A DNA stretch of 64,000 nt from Owenia fusiformis. Taxonomy: Eukaryota > Annelida > Polychaeta > Sabellida > Oweniidae. Of the stretch, positions 23,632-35,975 are shown piece after piece. Where the stretch lies: assembly GCA_903813345.2 (NCBI GenBank), contig CAIIXF020000009.1, positions 38,247,759 through 38,311,758 of the forward strand. The letters are read 5' to 3'. Every line of letters starts with the position of its first letter. Position 1 is the first letter of the stretch. The notes under the pieces were generated by a model. The model was not told where the DNA came from. It did not search any database and saw only the letters and a program-made list of their open reading frames with translations. The position numbers and the translations under genes were made by a program.

Positions 23632-25019
23632 TTTACCTTAGCCTTTGGTTGATTTTGAAGTTTTGTGCTTGCAATGAATGTAAATAGATGAGTCAGGCTT
23701 CTTCATGAAAACTGTTTGAAAACTTCTGATAAAGAAAAAAGCAAGAAAACAGCCAGGTGGCACTTCATAATGACTGAATGACCCTTCCAAGGCTCCTTAC
23801 CTTATACTAAAAAGAACAAAGTGCAGACTTTGCCAATAGAGAACTGACTTCTGGAAACATGGCATCTCAACCTGACAAGAATTTCATCAAAGGTTTTGCA
23901 GGGTTGTAAAAGATGCCATGATAAACAGAAACCTTTTCTTATTGGGTTCATTTTCACCTCATGTCTGTTTATCTCCTCCATGCTTTTAGTATGGCTGACC
24001 AATATATAACTTATGGAAAGTATGTCATTTTTCATGATTTTTGACCTCATCAAACTGGAAGGATTACTTCATATATTATCTTTTTATATTTGTCAAAAGC
24101 TGGATCTGTCAAAAGGCATTCTAAAGACTTGTCATCTTATCTAGATAAAAACTTATTGGAAATGATGTCCCCTAATATATGCATCAAAATGAGAACTGAA
24201 ATCTGTTTTTTCTTTCATTTCAAAAAGTTTTTCCAAGCTGCTGAATAAATAGAGAAACATGATAAAATGCATGTACTTTTTTCAGAATGTTATATTCTGC
24301 AATTTCTTTCTATCAAATGCATTTCCTAAGGAAAAAACAATGATTTCCAGGACATTTTAAATGTATCTAAATGTACACAGTCTAATGCACATCCTTAAGA
24401 AAACCATGATTAAGTATATTACTTAACCATATCAATGTAACTAAAATTGTAGCTTTGCATTAGATTGTATATACTGGTTAACCACCAACTCCTACTAAAT
24501 AAACGAGCAAACAAACATTTCTGATGTAAACTTAGGTAACGTGAACATATCAACATTTTCCAATCAGCTTCAGCATGATTCAGCCCTTTATAATGTTCCC
24601 AGAGACAGTAAACAGGATGGATATGAAAAATCATGCAAAATAGGCCGAACTTTTACATAATCAATTTCCAGATAAAATATAAGCTGCCATAAGCCATAAA
24701 AACATATACATTTTTACACTGATAAAACTTCCCACCCTATGAACAATAATGTGCTATTTGCAATAGTTATATGATTTTGTTTTGATTATGTACTAGGCTA
24801 TGATACCATGTTGGGTGTTTATAATTACAGTTTTTTCCATCTTCAAATTCTAACAAGAAACATGGAAAATTATATTAACTGTAAAACTGTAAAAAATTAA
24901 AGCTGATTATTTTTAAGTCTAAGATAAGATCTATTTTCACTAGCAACCATGTAAATTGTCCTATATAATAACATCCTGTATCTCTTGAGCTGGGCTTTAT
25001 GTCTGGTCACAAAGGCAAA
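23632..25019. other. non-coding stretch
   Basis: No exon, RNA gene or element boundary recognised between the piggyBac-like element and the foldback element. Minus-strand open frames at 23802-24053 and 24419-24634 lack motifs and splice context. Confidence 0.45.
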
Positions 25020-27050
25020 TAGTGCTGTCCCCAGCTCCGATTTCGGTGATCGGCTAGTAAAAAAGGTTTGAGGGTATCATTTTGTTCCAGACACTCTCTA
25101 GAGTAAATTATCCTAACTTGAGTAAAAATGTGTGGTAAGTAAATTCGCTATGGGCAGTTAAAGAGGCGCCATCTATTTATTTTAAAACAGGGGGTAGGGG
25201 TATAAAATAATTTTTAACACATCTTAATAGTAAAATGACATTGAAATACTAATAAAATCTTATCAAAAACATTATTTACAATCAGTATGAATTTTTTTGT
25301 GTGAATTAGGGTGAAAATAAGGGCATATTTTGAAATTCATTACAGGGGCGCCACCTATTTTCATACTTCTACCACGTGTAATAACTTATTTTAGATTCGT
25401 TAAGGTACGAAATGTACTGAAAAAATTCATTCTGAAGGACCTATATATGTTCATACCACATACTTAAAATTGGATCAATAGCTTTTGTACCTGGGGAGAA
25501 AAAAATTCTTGAAATTTAAAATTGTGGCATCACGCAGGATAGGGGTGACCATATCTCACATGATTAACTTCCAAAATATGGAGCATATGTAATTCAAATG
25601 TACTCAAAATGGTGCATGTACTCTTGCTTTGTCATAATATTACTAATAAGAAGTAGAAAAATGATTGTACAATTTTAAAAAATATTAATTCTCATTTTGG
25701 CTTCTGACGTCCCAGGGGTGACCATATCTCACCTTAATAACTTCCAAAATATGGAGCATATGTATCTCAATTGTGCTCAAAATGGTGTATGTACTCTTGC
25801 TATGTCATAATATTACTAATAAGAAGTAGAAAAATGATTGTACATTTTAAAAAATATTAATTCTCATTTTGGCTTCTGACGTTCCAGGGGTGACCATATC
25901 TCACCTTAATAACTTCCAAAATATTGAGCATTTGTATCTCAAATATACTCAAAATGGTGTATGTACTCTTGCTTTGTCATAATATTACTAATAAGAAGTA
26001 GAAAAATGATTGTACAATTTAAAAAATATTAATTCTCATTTTGGCTTCTGACGTTCCAGGGGTGACCATATCTCACCTTAATAACTTCCAAAATATGGAG
26101 CATATGTATCTCAAATGTGCTCAAAATGGTGTATATAGTCTTGCCTTGTCATAATATTACTTAAAAGATGTAGAGAAATGATTGTACATTTTAAAAATAT
26201 TAATCTTCATTTTAGCTTCCGACGTTCCAGGGATGACCACTGACCATATCTCACCTTAATAACTTCCAAAATATGTAACATATGTATCTCAAATGTACTC
26301 AAAATGGTGTATAGTCGTGTCTTGTCGTCATAATATTACTAATAAGATGTAGGAAAATGATTGCACATTTTTAAAAAATATTAATTCTCAATTTGGCTTC
26401 TGACGTCCCAGGTCTGACCATATCTCACCTTAATAACTTCCAAAATATGGAGCATATGTATCTCAAATGTACTCAAAATGGTGTATGTACTCTTGCTTTG
26501 TCATAATATTATACTAATAAGAAGATTATACATTCAAAAAATTTTAATTTTAGCTTCTGACATCCCTCAATAACTTCTAAAATTATGTAACATATACAAC
26601 TCAAATATACCAAAAATGGGGCATATGGTCTTGCTTTGTCATAATATTATTCATGAGATGTAGAAAAAATTATTAGACCTTTTTTGAATTGAAATTTTCA
26701 TTTTAGCATCCGAATCTGACATCCCAGGGGCAACTATATCTCACCTTGATATAACTCTCACGATATGCAACATATGCATCTCAAATGCGTGCCCAAAATG
26801 GTATAAATATAGTCTTGTTTTGTCATATTTATTGAGATTCATGAAATCAGAAGTTCAGAATTTATGGATTGGACTGTCTCCCCTGCAGGCTTCAGCTACA
26901 TATAGTCCAGAGACATTAAGATCTACTTTCAAATATTTGCATCTTCTCCCCAAACACTCCTTATATTACAGGAACAATGGACGATAAGTCTTTTGCATGC
27001 CTTGGATGCAACATCTTTTGTATACTGGTAGCCTATCAGTAGTGTGAGTA
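25020..27050 (+). repeat. left arm of the foldback element, with 172-bp tandem units
   Basis: After about 520 bp of unique arm, units beginning 'aggggtgaccatatctcac' recur at 25541, 25714, 25886, 26058 and 26229, at about 26410 in altered form, and again in decayed form up to about 26725. Spacing is 171-173 bp except where a 9-base insert occurs. The last ~300 bp (to about 27050) match the inner end of the right arm at reduced identity. Confidence 0.88.
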
Positions 27051-27505
27051 GCCTAGCCTCATTTACCAAAATTGGCCCCTTAACCCCAAATCTGACCCGA
27101 AATTTTGAAAATATCCTGAAAAATTAGGCCTAAAAGGCGCATTTATGCCCAAACATACACCAAACTGTCCCACTGCTAAATTACAAGGGCGATAAGTCGC
27201 TTCTAATCCTGATTGACATTCTCTAGTTTGCATGGTTTGTCATGTTGTGCTATATTGTTATTGCCCAATCTCAACAGTTGTATTCACTGTATGGCCTACC
27301 GTGCCAAGAATAATGCAATTGTTCCAAAAGCTAAGCTCTTCTTTGGGACCCTAGAAGTGTGGGACATCACAATCATAGATTAATATTTCATTACAATCAT
27401 GTTGTATGACAAACATGCAAACTAGTGAATGTTAATGTGGCTAGAAAGATTTATCATTACAAAGAGCTCCCTTCCCGTATTTTACATACTCAAAATCCCT
27501 TAATT

Positions 27506-28002
27506 AATTTTCTTTTAAAATGCCCACTGCTACAGAATGAAAGAAACAACCTCATTGCAGGCCTTCGTACTTACAATTTAAGTGACTTGTTCAATAACTA
27601 CAACTTGAATGACAAATTACAATTTTTACTGTTTGGAAGCACTAACCTGGATGCTACTATGAATGAAGCTTTAATTCATATTGTTAGCTATTATATACAT
27701 ACAAGCCTTGTTTTATTATCTATCTAGTAGTAATTTGACAAGTCCTTTTTTCTGCAATGACCGAATTATTTTTCAAGTTCCGTTAACATCCTGGCCCATG
27801 GGATAACCTTCAGGTATTTTGAAATAACCTTAACAAATTTATCTTATTTCATTATCTAATATCTACATGTATATATAATATATATATTAAATTGCCGCTA
27901 ATGTTGCAAAACCTTGGCAATTAGAATTTGTAATTGAATGTAAATGTTTATATTAGAAATAAATTGATAACATGAACATGAAAAAAAAAAAAAAAAAAAA
28001 AA
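27506..28002 (+). pseudogene. 5'-truncated LINE insertion (ORF2 tail plus 3' UTR)
   Basis: An open stretch ending at 27727 reads F-L-L-K-C-P-L-L-Q-N-E-R, typical of the region just after the cysteine/histidine motif at the C-terminus of non-LTR retrotransposon ORF2. A ~255-bp 3' UTR and a tail of 22 A (27981-28002) follow. 'aaaatcccttaatt' occurs at 27492-27505 and again across the end of the A tail (27999-28012), fitting a target-site duplication of 10-14 bp. If so, the insert starts at about 27506 and only a ~500-bp remnant was copied. Residues read upstream of 27506 in the same frame would then belong to the host element by chance. Confidence 0.75.
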
Positions 28003-28089
28003 TCCCTTAATTCAGTGTATAATCCAAGGTGCATATATTGCAGGCCACAGGATAACATATTAACACCTTACATTAGCAGTTGCCATTAC

Positions 28090-29960
28090 TTCATGAATGG
28101 AGTAAAGTACTCCCACTATTGACAGGCTAAAAGGATTCCTGTATGGATTACAAAAGATGTTGGATCCAAGGTATGCAAGGGAATAATCTCATCCATTGTA
28201 CTTGTAAAGGGTGTTTGGGGAGCAGATGCAAATATTTGAAAGCAGATATTATTTGCCCTGAATTATATGTAGCTGTAGAGGAGACAGTCAAAATCCATTG
28301 ATTCTGAACTGTTGATTTTATGATTCTCAATAAATATGACAAAACAAGACTATATTTATACCATTTTGAGCACACATTTGAGATGCATATGTTGCATATC
28401 GTGAGAGTTATCAAGGTGAGATAGCCCCTGGGACACCAGAGGCTAAAATTAAAATTTATAAAAAAATGCTACATTTTTCTACATTTCATTAGTAATATGA
28501 AAAAGACAGGATGAGGATTATATGTTACATACAGTATCTTAGAAGTTATTATTATTATTATATGGTGCGATATGATTACCCAGGAACGTAAGAAGCTAAA
28601 ATTAAAATTTTTGAAATGTATAATCATTTTCTACTTCTTATTAGTAATATTATGATAAAAAAGCAAGAGTACATACACCTTTTTGAGTACATTTGAGATA
28701 CATATGCTCCATATTTTGGAAGTTATTAAGGTGAGATATGGTCACCCCTGGGACGTCAGAAGCCAAAATGAGAATCAATATTATTCTAAATATACAATTA
28801 TTTTTTTTTACTTCTTATTAGTAATATTATGACAAAGCAAGAGTACATTCACCATTTTTAGTACATTTGAGATACATATGCTCCATATTTTGGAAGTTAT
28901 TAAGATGAGATAGGGTCTCCCCTGGGACGTCAGAAGCCAAAATGAGAATCAATATTTTCTAAAATGTACAATCATTTTTCTACTTCTTATTAGTAATATT
29001 ATGACAAATCAAGAGTACATACACCATTTTGAGTACATTTGAGATACATAAGCTCCATATTTTGAAAGTTATTAAGGTGAGATATGGTCACCCCTGGGAC
29101 GTCAGAAGCCAAAATGAGAATCAATATTTTTTAAAATGTACAATCATTTTTCTACTTCTTATTAGTAATATAATGACAAAGCAAGAGTACATACACCATT
29201 TTGAGTACATTTGAGATACATATGCTCCATATTTTGGAAGTTATTAAGGTGAGATATGGTCACCCCTGGGACGTCAGAAGCCAAAATGAGAATTAATATT
29301 TTTTAAATTGTACAATCATTTTTCTACTTCTTATTAGTAATATTATGACAAAGCAAGAGTACATGCACCATTTTGAGTACATTTGAGATACATATGCTCC
29401 ATATTTTGGAAGTTAATCATGTGAGATATGGTCACCCCTATCCTGCATGATGCCGAAATTTTAAATTTCAATAATTTTTTTCTCCGCCAGTACATAAGCA
29501 ATTGATCCAATTTTAAGTATGTGGTATGAACATATATAGGTCCTTCAGAATGAATTTTTTCAGTACATTTCGTACCTTAACGAATCTAAAATAAGTTATT
29601 ACACGTGGTAGAAGTATGAAAATAGGTGGCGCCCCTGTAGTGAATTTCAAAATATGCCCTTATTTTCACCCTAATTCACACAAAAAAATTCATACTGATT
29701 GTAAATAATGTTTTTGATAAGATTTTATTAGTATTTCAATGTCATTTTACTATTAAGATGTGTTAAAAATTATTTTATACCCCTACCCCCTGTTTTAAAA
29801 TGAATAGATGGCGCCTCTTTAACTGCCCATAGCGAATTTACTTACCACACATTTTTACTCAAGTTAGGATAATTTACTCTAGAGAGTGTCTGGAACAAAA
29901 TGATACCCTCAAACCTTTTTTACTAGCCGATCACCGAAATCGGAGCTGGGGACAGCACTA
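28090..29960 (-). repeat. right arm of the foldback element
   Basis: The inverse of the left arm, with about seven 172-bp units (the 'cacccctggga' marks recur near 28430, 28585, 28745, 28920, 29092, 29265 and 29435) and the same ~520-bp outer segment. Small open frames inside the arm are not genes. Confidence 0.88.
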
Positions 29961-30115
29961 AAAGCCATTGAACCTAGACGAACCTTTAAAATACAGATTA
30001 GTACAGTCACATGGAGTACCTCAACTTGAGGGAATCCTCCATCTATTTACATGGGCCAACTCTTTCTTTCTTGTGGCTGTATGACAGACTAAGATGAAAA
30101 CTAAAAGATGCTTAC

Positions 30116-30190
30116 CTTGACGTATGTGTTGCTATAGAAATCATCCTCCTCTTCATCCTTGGACTGATCTTTGAAACACAACAGTGGCAT
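30116..30190 (-). CDS. candidate alternative first exon, MPLLCF type (copy 1)
   Basis: On the minus strand an ATG at 30190 opens 25 codons: M-P-L-L-C-F-K-D-Q-S-K-D, then the acidic E-E-E-D-D and F-Y-S-N-T-Y-V-K. They end at a GTAAGC donor in phase 0. An in-frame TAA lies five codons upstream. It lies about 3.2 kb downstream of the last recognised ankyrin exon, which also ends in phase 0. Either could splice to the same next exon. A product starting here would lack the ankyrin repeats. An internal-exon reading is also possible, because AG lies directly before the ATG. The shared start with 18508-18558 is the main support. Confidence 0.4.
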
Positions 30191-33100
30191 CTTATCTATT
30201 GATTATTACTGTACCAATATTGCGGGCATTCAAATATAATCCTTTTGTCATTTAATCCTTCACTTAAATGGGGCACCAAGTTTCAAGCAATTTGCAACTT
30301 CACGTTATATCTTCAGATTTTCAGTGTTTTCTTCATCAATATCTACTTGTGGACAGTCCCATTCTATATCAATCTCAAATTATAACTCATAATCCTCTAT
30401 TGCTTATTTTATTCATCGGGAAGCTTACAGGATATAACTATCTGTCATAAGCTCAAATCGTCTTGCACAATCCAAAGAAAGTCTGTATATAAGTTTGCCA
30501 CAAACTAATCAGTAGCAATTATATGTACTATACACGTCTTGTTATACAAAGTTGTTTTGTTTCACATATCCTATTACACCAATGATGCATTCATTGTTAC
30601 ATGAAAGAATGCTTCATTTGAGACCAATGAGATCATCCTGACTCCTCTTATGCGCAGTTCTACAGGTGGTTTTAATATATCACTTTAAGAAGTAGAACAA
30701 AACAGATAGCATTCCAGATAAATGTTGGAGATCTTCCCAAGTAAGATAAACCCGGATTGTAGTAAACAAATTGCGTTTTTGTGAACCTCTATCTTGAGGC
30801 AAAGTATGGATAAGTTATTTTATCAAAGGTACCATGCAGATTGTAAAATGTTGTTCATTTATCTCAGGTAGAAAATCTATTTTTTCCCTTCACTGCTATT
30901 GTGTGGTAGCCCTTAGTATGGTAAACAAACTAAGGTAAACTTCACATGAGTCAATTTTTCACTATCTTTTTCTGTTTTACATTTAAAAAAGTGATTTAAA
31001 ATGAGAGTTAACTAAATGCTGGTATTTAAATTGTAGTTAATCACTGAAACTAGACATCAAAGTTAAATAGATCATGTTTTAACACTTAAGATCCTGGTTA
31101 TGAAGATTCTGATATTGTCCATCAAGAAAGGACAGAATTGTTAGATTTAAAACCAATTTTCTACTGGACCATGTAATTCCTTAATGTTTTAGTCAATATA
31201 TTGTCGCCTCTGTAAAATCCATTCTAATGACTTACATTCCTATGAGGTTTCAGCAGATCTTCATGTATTAATACAGAACACATAAATGCAAACTATCAGC
31301 CACTTGTCTTTAAATTGATGAAGTTTGAATAAACTTGTTGATTTTCACTTATTGTTTACATCATTATAATAACCTATCGTGATAATCCAATAACTGTACA
31401 TGTATGTCATTCACAATTGACGATCAATTTACGTCAAAGATCCTCCTGTGAAGTTCTAGTTCCTTGTTAACACTAGAGGACAGTGTGTCCCAGATCAAAC
31501 AACCTCAACATAAATCCTATCATCTGCAATACATCCTGCTCTGATGCATTATGGGATGTTTGCCTTTCACTTTGGTTACGTAATACAAAGTGGAAATGTT
31601 TATAGGTCAATTGTTATCAAGCTATGATTATTATTGATACTTTGTGCATAATTCCAATAATACAGTATATCATAGTCTATGTGATATCAGTCTAGTGTTA
31701 TTTATGATCCAAATGCCTCTTCAAAGTTAAACTTACTAAACTTACAATTCGTGAATTCACACAATCCAAATAAAACCTGCGCAGATCACATCCTATAATA
31801 TAACGATGTGCATGTGAATTACATTTTCTAATTTCAATTTCCTTGGTGTTCGCAATCCATATGTAATTTTCCTAGTATAGACTAATAATACGATTTACTT
31901 TCATTTTCAGTTCCAGTGATATTAATATTTATGTAAATATACTATAAAATGCTTTAAGTAGAATTTAATAAAAAACATTGAATTCTTTGTGATGATTTCA
32001 CTTTTTTGTGTTGCGGTTTCAAAAATGTCATTTTTTAGTCGAGAATGTCTTATCAGATTCACCTTCCCCCTTCACTATAAGTAATAAAATCTAGAATATG
32101 TTTAACTTCAAAGTCAAACCAATGAAAGCAGTTTTTATGGACATTAGAGGCTATATTATTCCATTTCCTTGCTTTTATCAAACTTCAAAAACTCATTTTC
32201 TCACGTTTAAGCTGCTTGCTGATACGCTGAAAATACGCCTACTACCTACTGGTTCAAGCATATAACGTAAATCCTGATTTTTCTTCCCCTGTAGCATGAA
32301 ATATTTCAATTTTTACAACTTTCTGTCAAAATATTTGAAAATCAATCTTCCTAACGGCACTTTCTAAACTAGGAATTATTTGATAGATTGGCTCAAAGTA
32401 AACATACTGACACAAGCATAAAATCTACAAATCTGAATGGTGCATATATTTATCAATGATTTCAAAAGTGTCACCTGTTAATGGAGGTCTATTATTAATA
32501 TAAATCTTAATTTTGTATATATAGAATGAAATAGAATATTCCCCTGTTTGGTGATTTAGTAATGAATGCCATAGATATTATAATTAATGATACTTGACCA
32601 TTGAGGAAATGCAGCGCCAAGGGCCATGAATTACACTGAACTTGCATTCATTTTAAGCCTTTCAACAACCGGAGACACGTTCGTGAGATTTCATCTCAAT
32701 ATCAGTGTCAAAAAAACAGATATTTTTCCAATTTGTTTCAAAACCAGATGTTTTAACACACACATTTTATTAATTATCATCAATTTTGTACTTATTGAAA
32801 AAACTCTATGACCTTTATTTGATCTGTGGTTCCCATAATACAGCTGGATGTAGCAGACGGATGTGTCCCATAATGCCCCTGGCTAAAGCAGACGGACATG
32901 GGTGTGTCTACCATGGGTGGCCAGGATGTTCAATGATCATTATATGACAACAGAGTTAGAGGGCAAACAATTCTAAAGCTCCTATTACATCCCTCCTATT
33001 CAGTGTACAGCATCCAGTCTTAAATCATTATGTAATATAACAATGATGTGGGCTCATAGAATATTTAATAAACATCTTCAATGGAAATATGATTCATAGA

Positions 33101-33358
33101 TTTAAATCCTTATCCTGTCCTATAAACTATTCAAGGTGCACTTGTTATTTATGTTATTTATCCACTGTGCCCCCACCCATCCCCTGCTAAAGGAGCTGGT
33201 AAGGAATAGAACTTCACTTGTCAAACTTCACTTTTGGAACTCTCTACCAATTGTGCCACACAGAGTGTGGGATGTTGACACTCGACATGTCACAGCTTCA
33301 ACAATAAATGCTGTAAAAGAAACCTGAAAAGAAGTATGCTATAATGTTTGGTACTCAC
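30191..33358. other. intron-like stretch of the minus-strand gene
   Basis: No further ankyrin or SH3 exon was found here. 33136-33327 on the plus strand contains R-T-S-L-V-K-L-H-F-W-N-S-L-P, faintly like the C-terminus of some LINE proteins, too weak to call. Three copies of a ~43-bp motif ('tcccataat' to 'catgggtgtgt') occur at 32831, 32866 and 33576. Confidence 0.4.
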
Positions 33359-33467
33359 GTCAAGTAAAAGTTTAACGACTTCTATTTTTCCATACATTGC
33401 AGCTTCGTGAAGGCACGTTCCTTGAAGCGTTTGTCGATTGATATCTACACCATTATTACATAAAAGC
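33359..33467 (-). CDS. CASKIN: Caskin-like ankyrin gene, exon e (sixth ankyrin repeat)
   Basis: A 109-bp exon with a TTGTTGCAG acceptor and a GTGAGT donor. The first base completes the Arg codon split by the previous exon, and the exon ends in phase 0. It reads [13 protein letters not shown], then G-T-C-L-H-E-A-A and E-V-V-K-L-L-L-D, an ankyrin repeat. The G-(I/V)-D-I-N-R-Q-T ... L-H-E-A-A block is, from memory, characteristic of Caskin's last ankyrin repeats. ANKS1 proteins are the closest alternative and have N-Y-Q-T here. Caskins are neuronal scaffold proteins that bind the MAGUK kinase CASK through a segment near their SAM domains. The ankyrin domain is N-terminal. Confidence 0.85.
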
Positions 33468-33575
33468 CTGCAACAAAAATACAAATACAATTGAACTGGC
33501 TGAATCTTCATATTTCAAGGTGTTCAACTTACAGTTTAGAGAAGTGTTTACATCTGACTGTAGCAAATGGAAGAG

Positions 33576-33618
33576 TCCCATAATACACTTGGCTAGAGCA
33601 GACAGACATGGGTGTGTT
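33576..33618 (+). repeat. third copy of a 43-bp 'cccataat...catgggtgtgt' motif
   Basis: Matches 32866-32908 at most positions and the poorer copy at 32831. It lies in the short intron between two ankyrin exons. Probably a fragment of a dispersed repeat. Confidence 0.5.
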
Positions 33619-33758
33619 TTACTATATATAGTTTTGATTTTTTCTGACAATTTTCAAAATTACAAAATCAAAGTGGCAAACTCCTTAGTTGTTTTACAGT
33701 TGGGTAAAAGATAAGGGATTTACAGATTAAATGTTTATGCAAAAACGGCCCAAATTAC

Positions 33759-33889
33759 CTGATTATATCAGAGTGACCATTTTTAGCAGCTAAATGAAGG
33801 CACGTCGTTCTGTCATTATCTGACATGTCGTCTTGACTTTCAACCAATAGGTGGCTGCACAGGTTACTCTGCATGAGCAATTCCGCAAC
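33759..33889 (-). CDS. CASKIN: Caskin-like ankyrin gene, exon d (ankyrin repeats 4-5)
   Basis: A 131-bp exon with acceptor TATATTTTCAG and donor GTAATT. It enters in phase 0 and leaves two bases of an Arg codon. It encodes V-A-E-L-L-M-Q-S-N-L-C, an insert with several acidic residues, then C-L-H-L-A-A-K-N-G-H-S-D-I-I, the start of the next repeat. The longer loop between the two repeats is also a feature of Caskin. The intron to exon e is only 291 bp, whereas the intron on the 5' side is 11.7 kb and packed with mobile elements. Confidence 0.87.
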
Positions 33890-34659
33890 CTGAAAATATA
33901 CAGTGACATCTATATGAGATTTTTGAATACATTTGGAAGATAAAGCTACAGCTTAGCTGGGCAGTGGTGAAAATAAGGACTATGTTAGTGATGATTAGTA
34001 AGAATTGGCACGAAAGTGCACGGTATATTTAAAATGTTTCAAATTATGTCTCCAGAGTCTATTAGTCATTTTTTGATAAGTTGCCTTCAACGAGTACACT
34101 TTCATAGATTTATAATTGCTTTCACTTCACATTAAGATTTGAATTCCAATTCTTTGAAGTATGACAAGTTACATCTCGTAGTTTAATGCCATGGTATTGC
34201 AGATATTTTTCTTATTCAAAATTCTGGGCAAGTTTGACTTTACAATAAAATTAATTAGACAAAAAGCATCAAAAAGGTTTACTGGTAAGGCTTTGAAGTG
34301 GAAGAGTAATTCTGATTCTAAGCAGCTATCTTTTTTTTTTTAATTGTCACATCTAGATGTTATGGTGACCCAAAAGAGTTTTAGTATTGATTTTTGATTT
34401 TTCGCAAAAATGTAGCAAAATCGCAGCAGTGTTAAGATTTTATGCTACTTTTCGCAGTAAATAGAAAAATCTAAAACTTTTCTAAATCAATGTATATTCT
34501 AAAATAAAAGGTTTTAAAGAAAAGAAAAAAAAATTGAGTGTTAGGAATACTACAAAGAAACTGTATTCCAAATAAAGTGTATTAAAAATTTCATGGAAAA
34601 TAAGTAGGAATTGGTGATAATAAGTAATTTCGAAGTTTGCGGCAAAATATCCAGTGGAG

Positions 34660-34745
34660 TACTAGGTTTGACATCGACCATCAAACACGAACCACAAAAA
34701 AATGGAGACTATAGCAATACCTACTTGTGGTGGCAACATAATATT
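34660..34745. repeat. TGTCACCACC-family dispersed repeat, fragment
   Basis: 'accacaaaaaaatggagac' followed by 'tatagcaatacc' and 'ttgtggtggcaacataat' parallels the end unit of the 63.6-kb element ('aaaaaacggagaccataac', 'ttttggtggtgacataa'). A diverged member of the same family. Confidence 0.5.
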
Positions 34746-34849
34746 TAAAACAAAAGAAAACTCACACCAAGTGTATATAACCAGAACAACGGCAATGCCA
34801 AAGCGTAGCGAATCCCATCGAACAGCCATGGATGGCATTTTTACAAACA

Positions 34850-35975
34850 AAGTATATAGCAAAATGGCAGCCATTTTACAAAATGGTCGCCTTCTACCAA
34901 AAGTGTCATTAGACCATGTGCTATGCTTATAGTATTCACATACCAAAATGAACAAAATCCCTCCTTTACTTTTCAAGTAATAGTAAAATACGTTAAAATG
35001 GCGGCCATTTTTCAAAATGGCCACCTACAAAAAGTGCCATTAGACAGTGTGCCGTGCTTATAGTATTTACATACCAAATATAAACAAAATCGCTCCACTA
35101 CTTTTTGAGTTATAATAAATATGTTAAAATGGTGGCCATTTTGAAAAATGATCGCCTTCTACCAAAAGTGTCATTAGACAGTGTGCCATGCTTACAGTAT
35201 TCACATACCAAATATGAACAAAATCGCTCCACTACTTTTCGAGTTATAGTAAAATATGTTAAAATGGCGGCCATTTTTCAATTTTTTTCAAAATGGCCGC
35301 CTTCTACCAAAAGTGTCATAGGACAGTGTGCCATGCTTATAGTATTCACATACCAAATATGAACAAAATCGCTCCACTACTTTTCGAGTTATAGTAAAAT
35401 ATGTTAAAATGGCGGCCATTTTTCAATTTTTTTCAAAATGGCCGCCTTCTACCAAAAGTGTCATAGGACAGTGTGTCAGGCTTATAGTATTCACATACCA
35501 AATATGAACAAAATCGCTCCACTACTTTTCGAGTTATAGTAAAATACGTTAAAATGGTGGCCATTTTTCAAAATGGCCGCCTTCTACCAAAAGTGTCATT
35601 AGACCATGTGCCATGCTTATAGTATTCACATACCAAATATGAACAAAATAGCTCCACTACTTTTCGAGTTACAGCAAAAATCGTAAAATAACGAGAAAAG
35701 GCCGCCATTTTTCAAGATGGCTGCCATGTGCTTCTTTAATATCTACATTTCTAACTTTATTAATGTCCTATATAATTTTTTTACATCTAAAACATATTGC
35801 TATTACAGTTTTACATATTGCACCTAAATTACTGTAAATTCAGCACTAAAATGGCCGCCATTTTGAAATGAGTGGCCATTTTGAAAATCGGCTTTCGAGC
35901 AGAACTTCTACCCCCATAGGGTATATGTGTACAAAATATGAACAAAATCGGGCCAACGGTATTTGAGTTATTGCC
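34850..35975. repeat. satellite array rich in ATGGCGGC motifs, ~130-145 bp unit
   Basis: Units contain 'ttaaaatggcggccattt', 'caaaatggccgccttctacc', 'aaaagtgtcat-agacagtgtg', 'cacataccaaatatgaac' and 'aaaatcgctccactactttt'. Marks recur near 34993, 35122, 35261, 35404 and 35549, with flanking partial copies. AAAATGGCGGCCATTTT is a near-palindrome and resembles a YY1-type site, so the array holds several. No coding function. Confidence 0.85.

Larger units (their letters stand above)
25020..29960. mobile_element. 4.9-kb foldback (palindromic) transposable element
   Basis: The two outer ends, TAGTGCTGTCCCCAGC at 25020 and its inverse ending at 29960, start arms of about 2.0 and 1.9 kb that are inverted copies of each other around a ~1-kb centre. 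The outer ~700 bp of the arms differ at only a handful of positions. Further in, the arms are arrays of a ~172-bp tandem repeat, and the innermost 250 bp are clearly diverged. The shared TA at both tips may be a TA target duplication, but no longer duplication is seen. Long inverted arms with internal tandem repeats are the hallmark of Foldback-type elements. No transposase is encoded, so the superfamily is unknown. A truncated LINE has inserted into the centre. Confidence 0.85.

Noticed and set aside
31120-31200. Plus-strand D-I-V-H-Q string like the end of Caskin's ankyrin domain
   Set aside because: It is on the opposite strand to the gene, and the surrounding residues do not continue the match. 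Coincidence.
33136-33327. LINE C-terminus (H-F-W-N-S-L-P)
   Set aside because: The similarity rests on a few residues, with no zinc motif, no tail and no boundary. Kept only as a remark.
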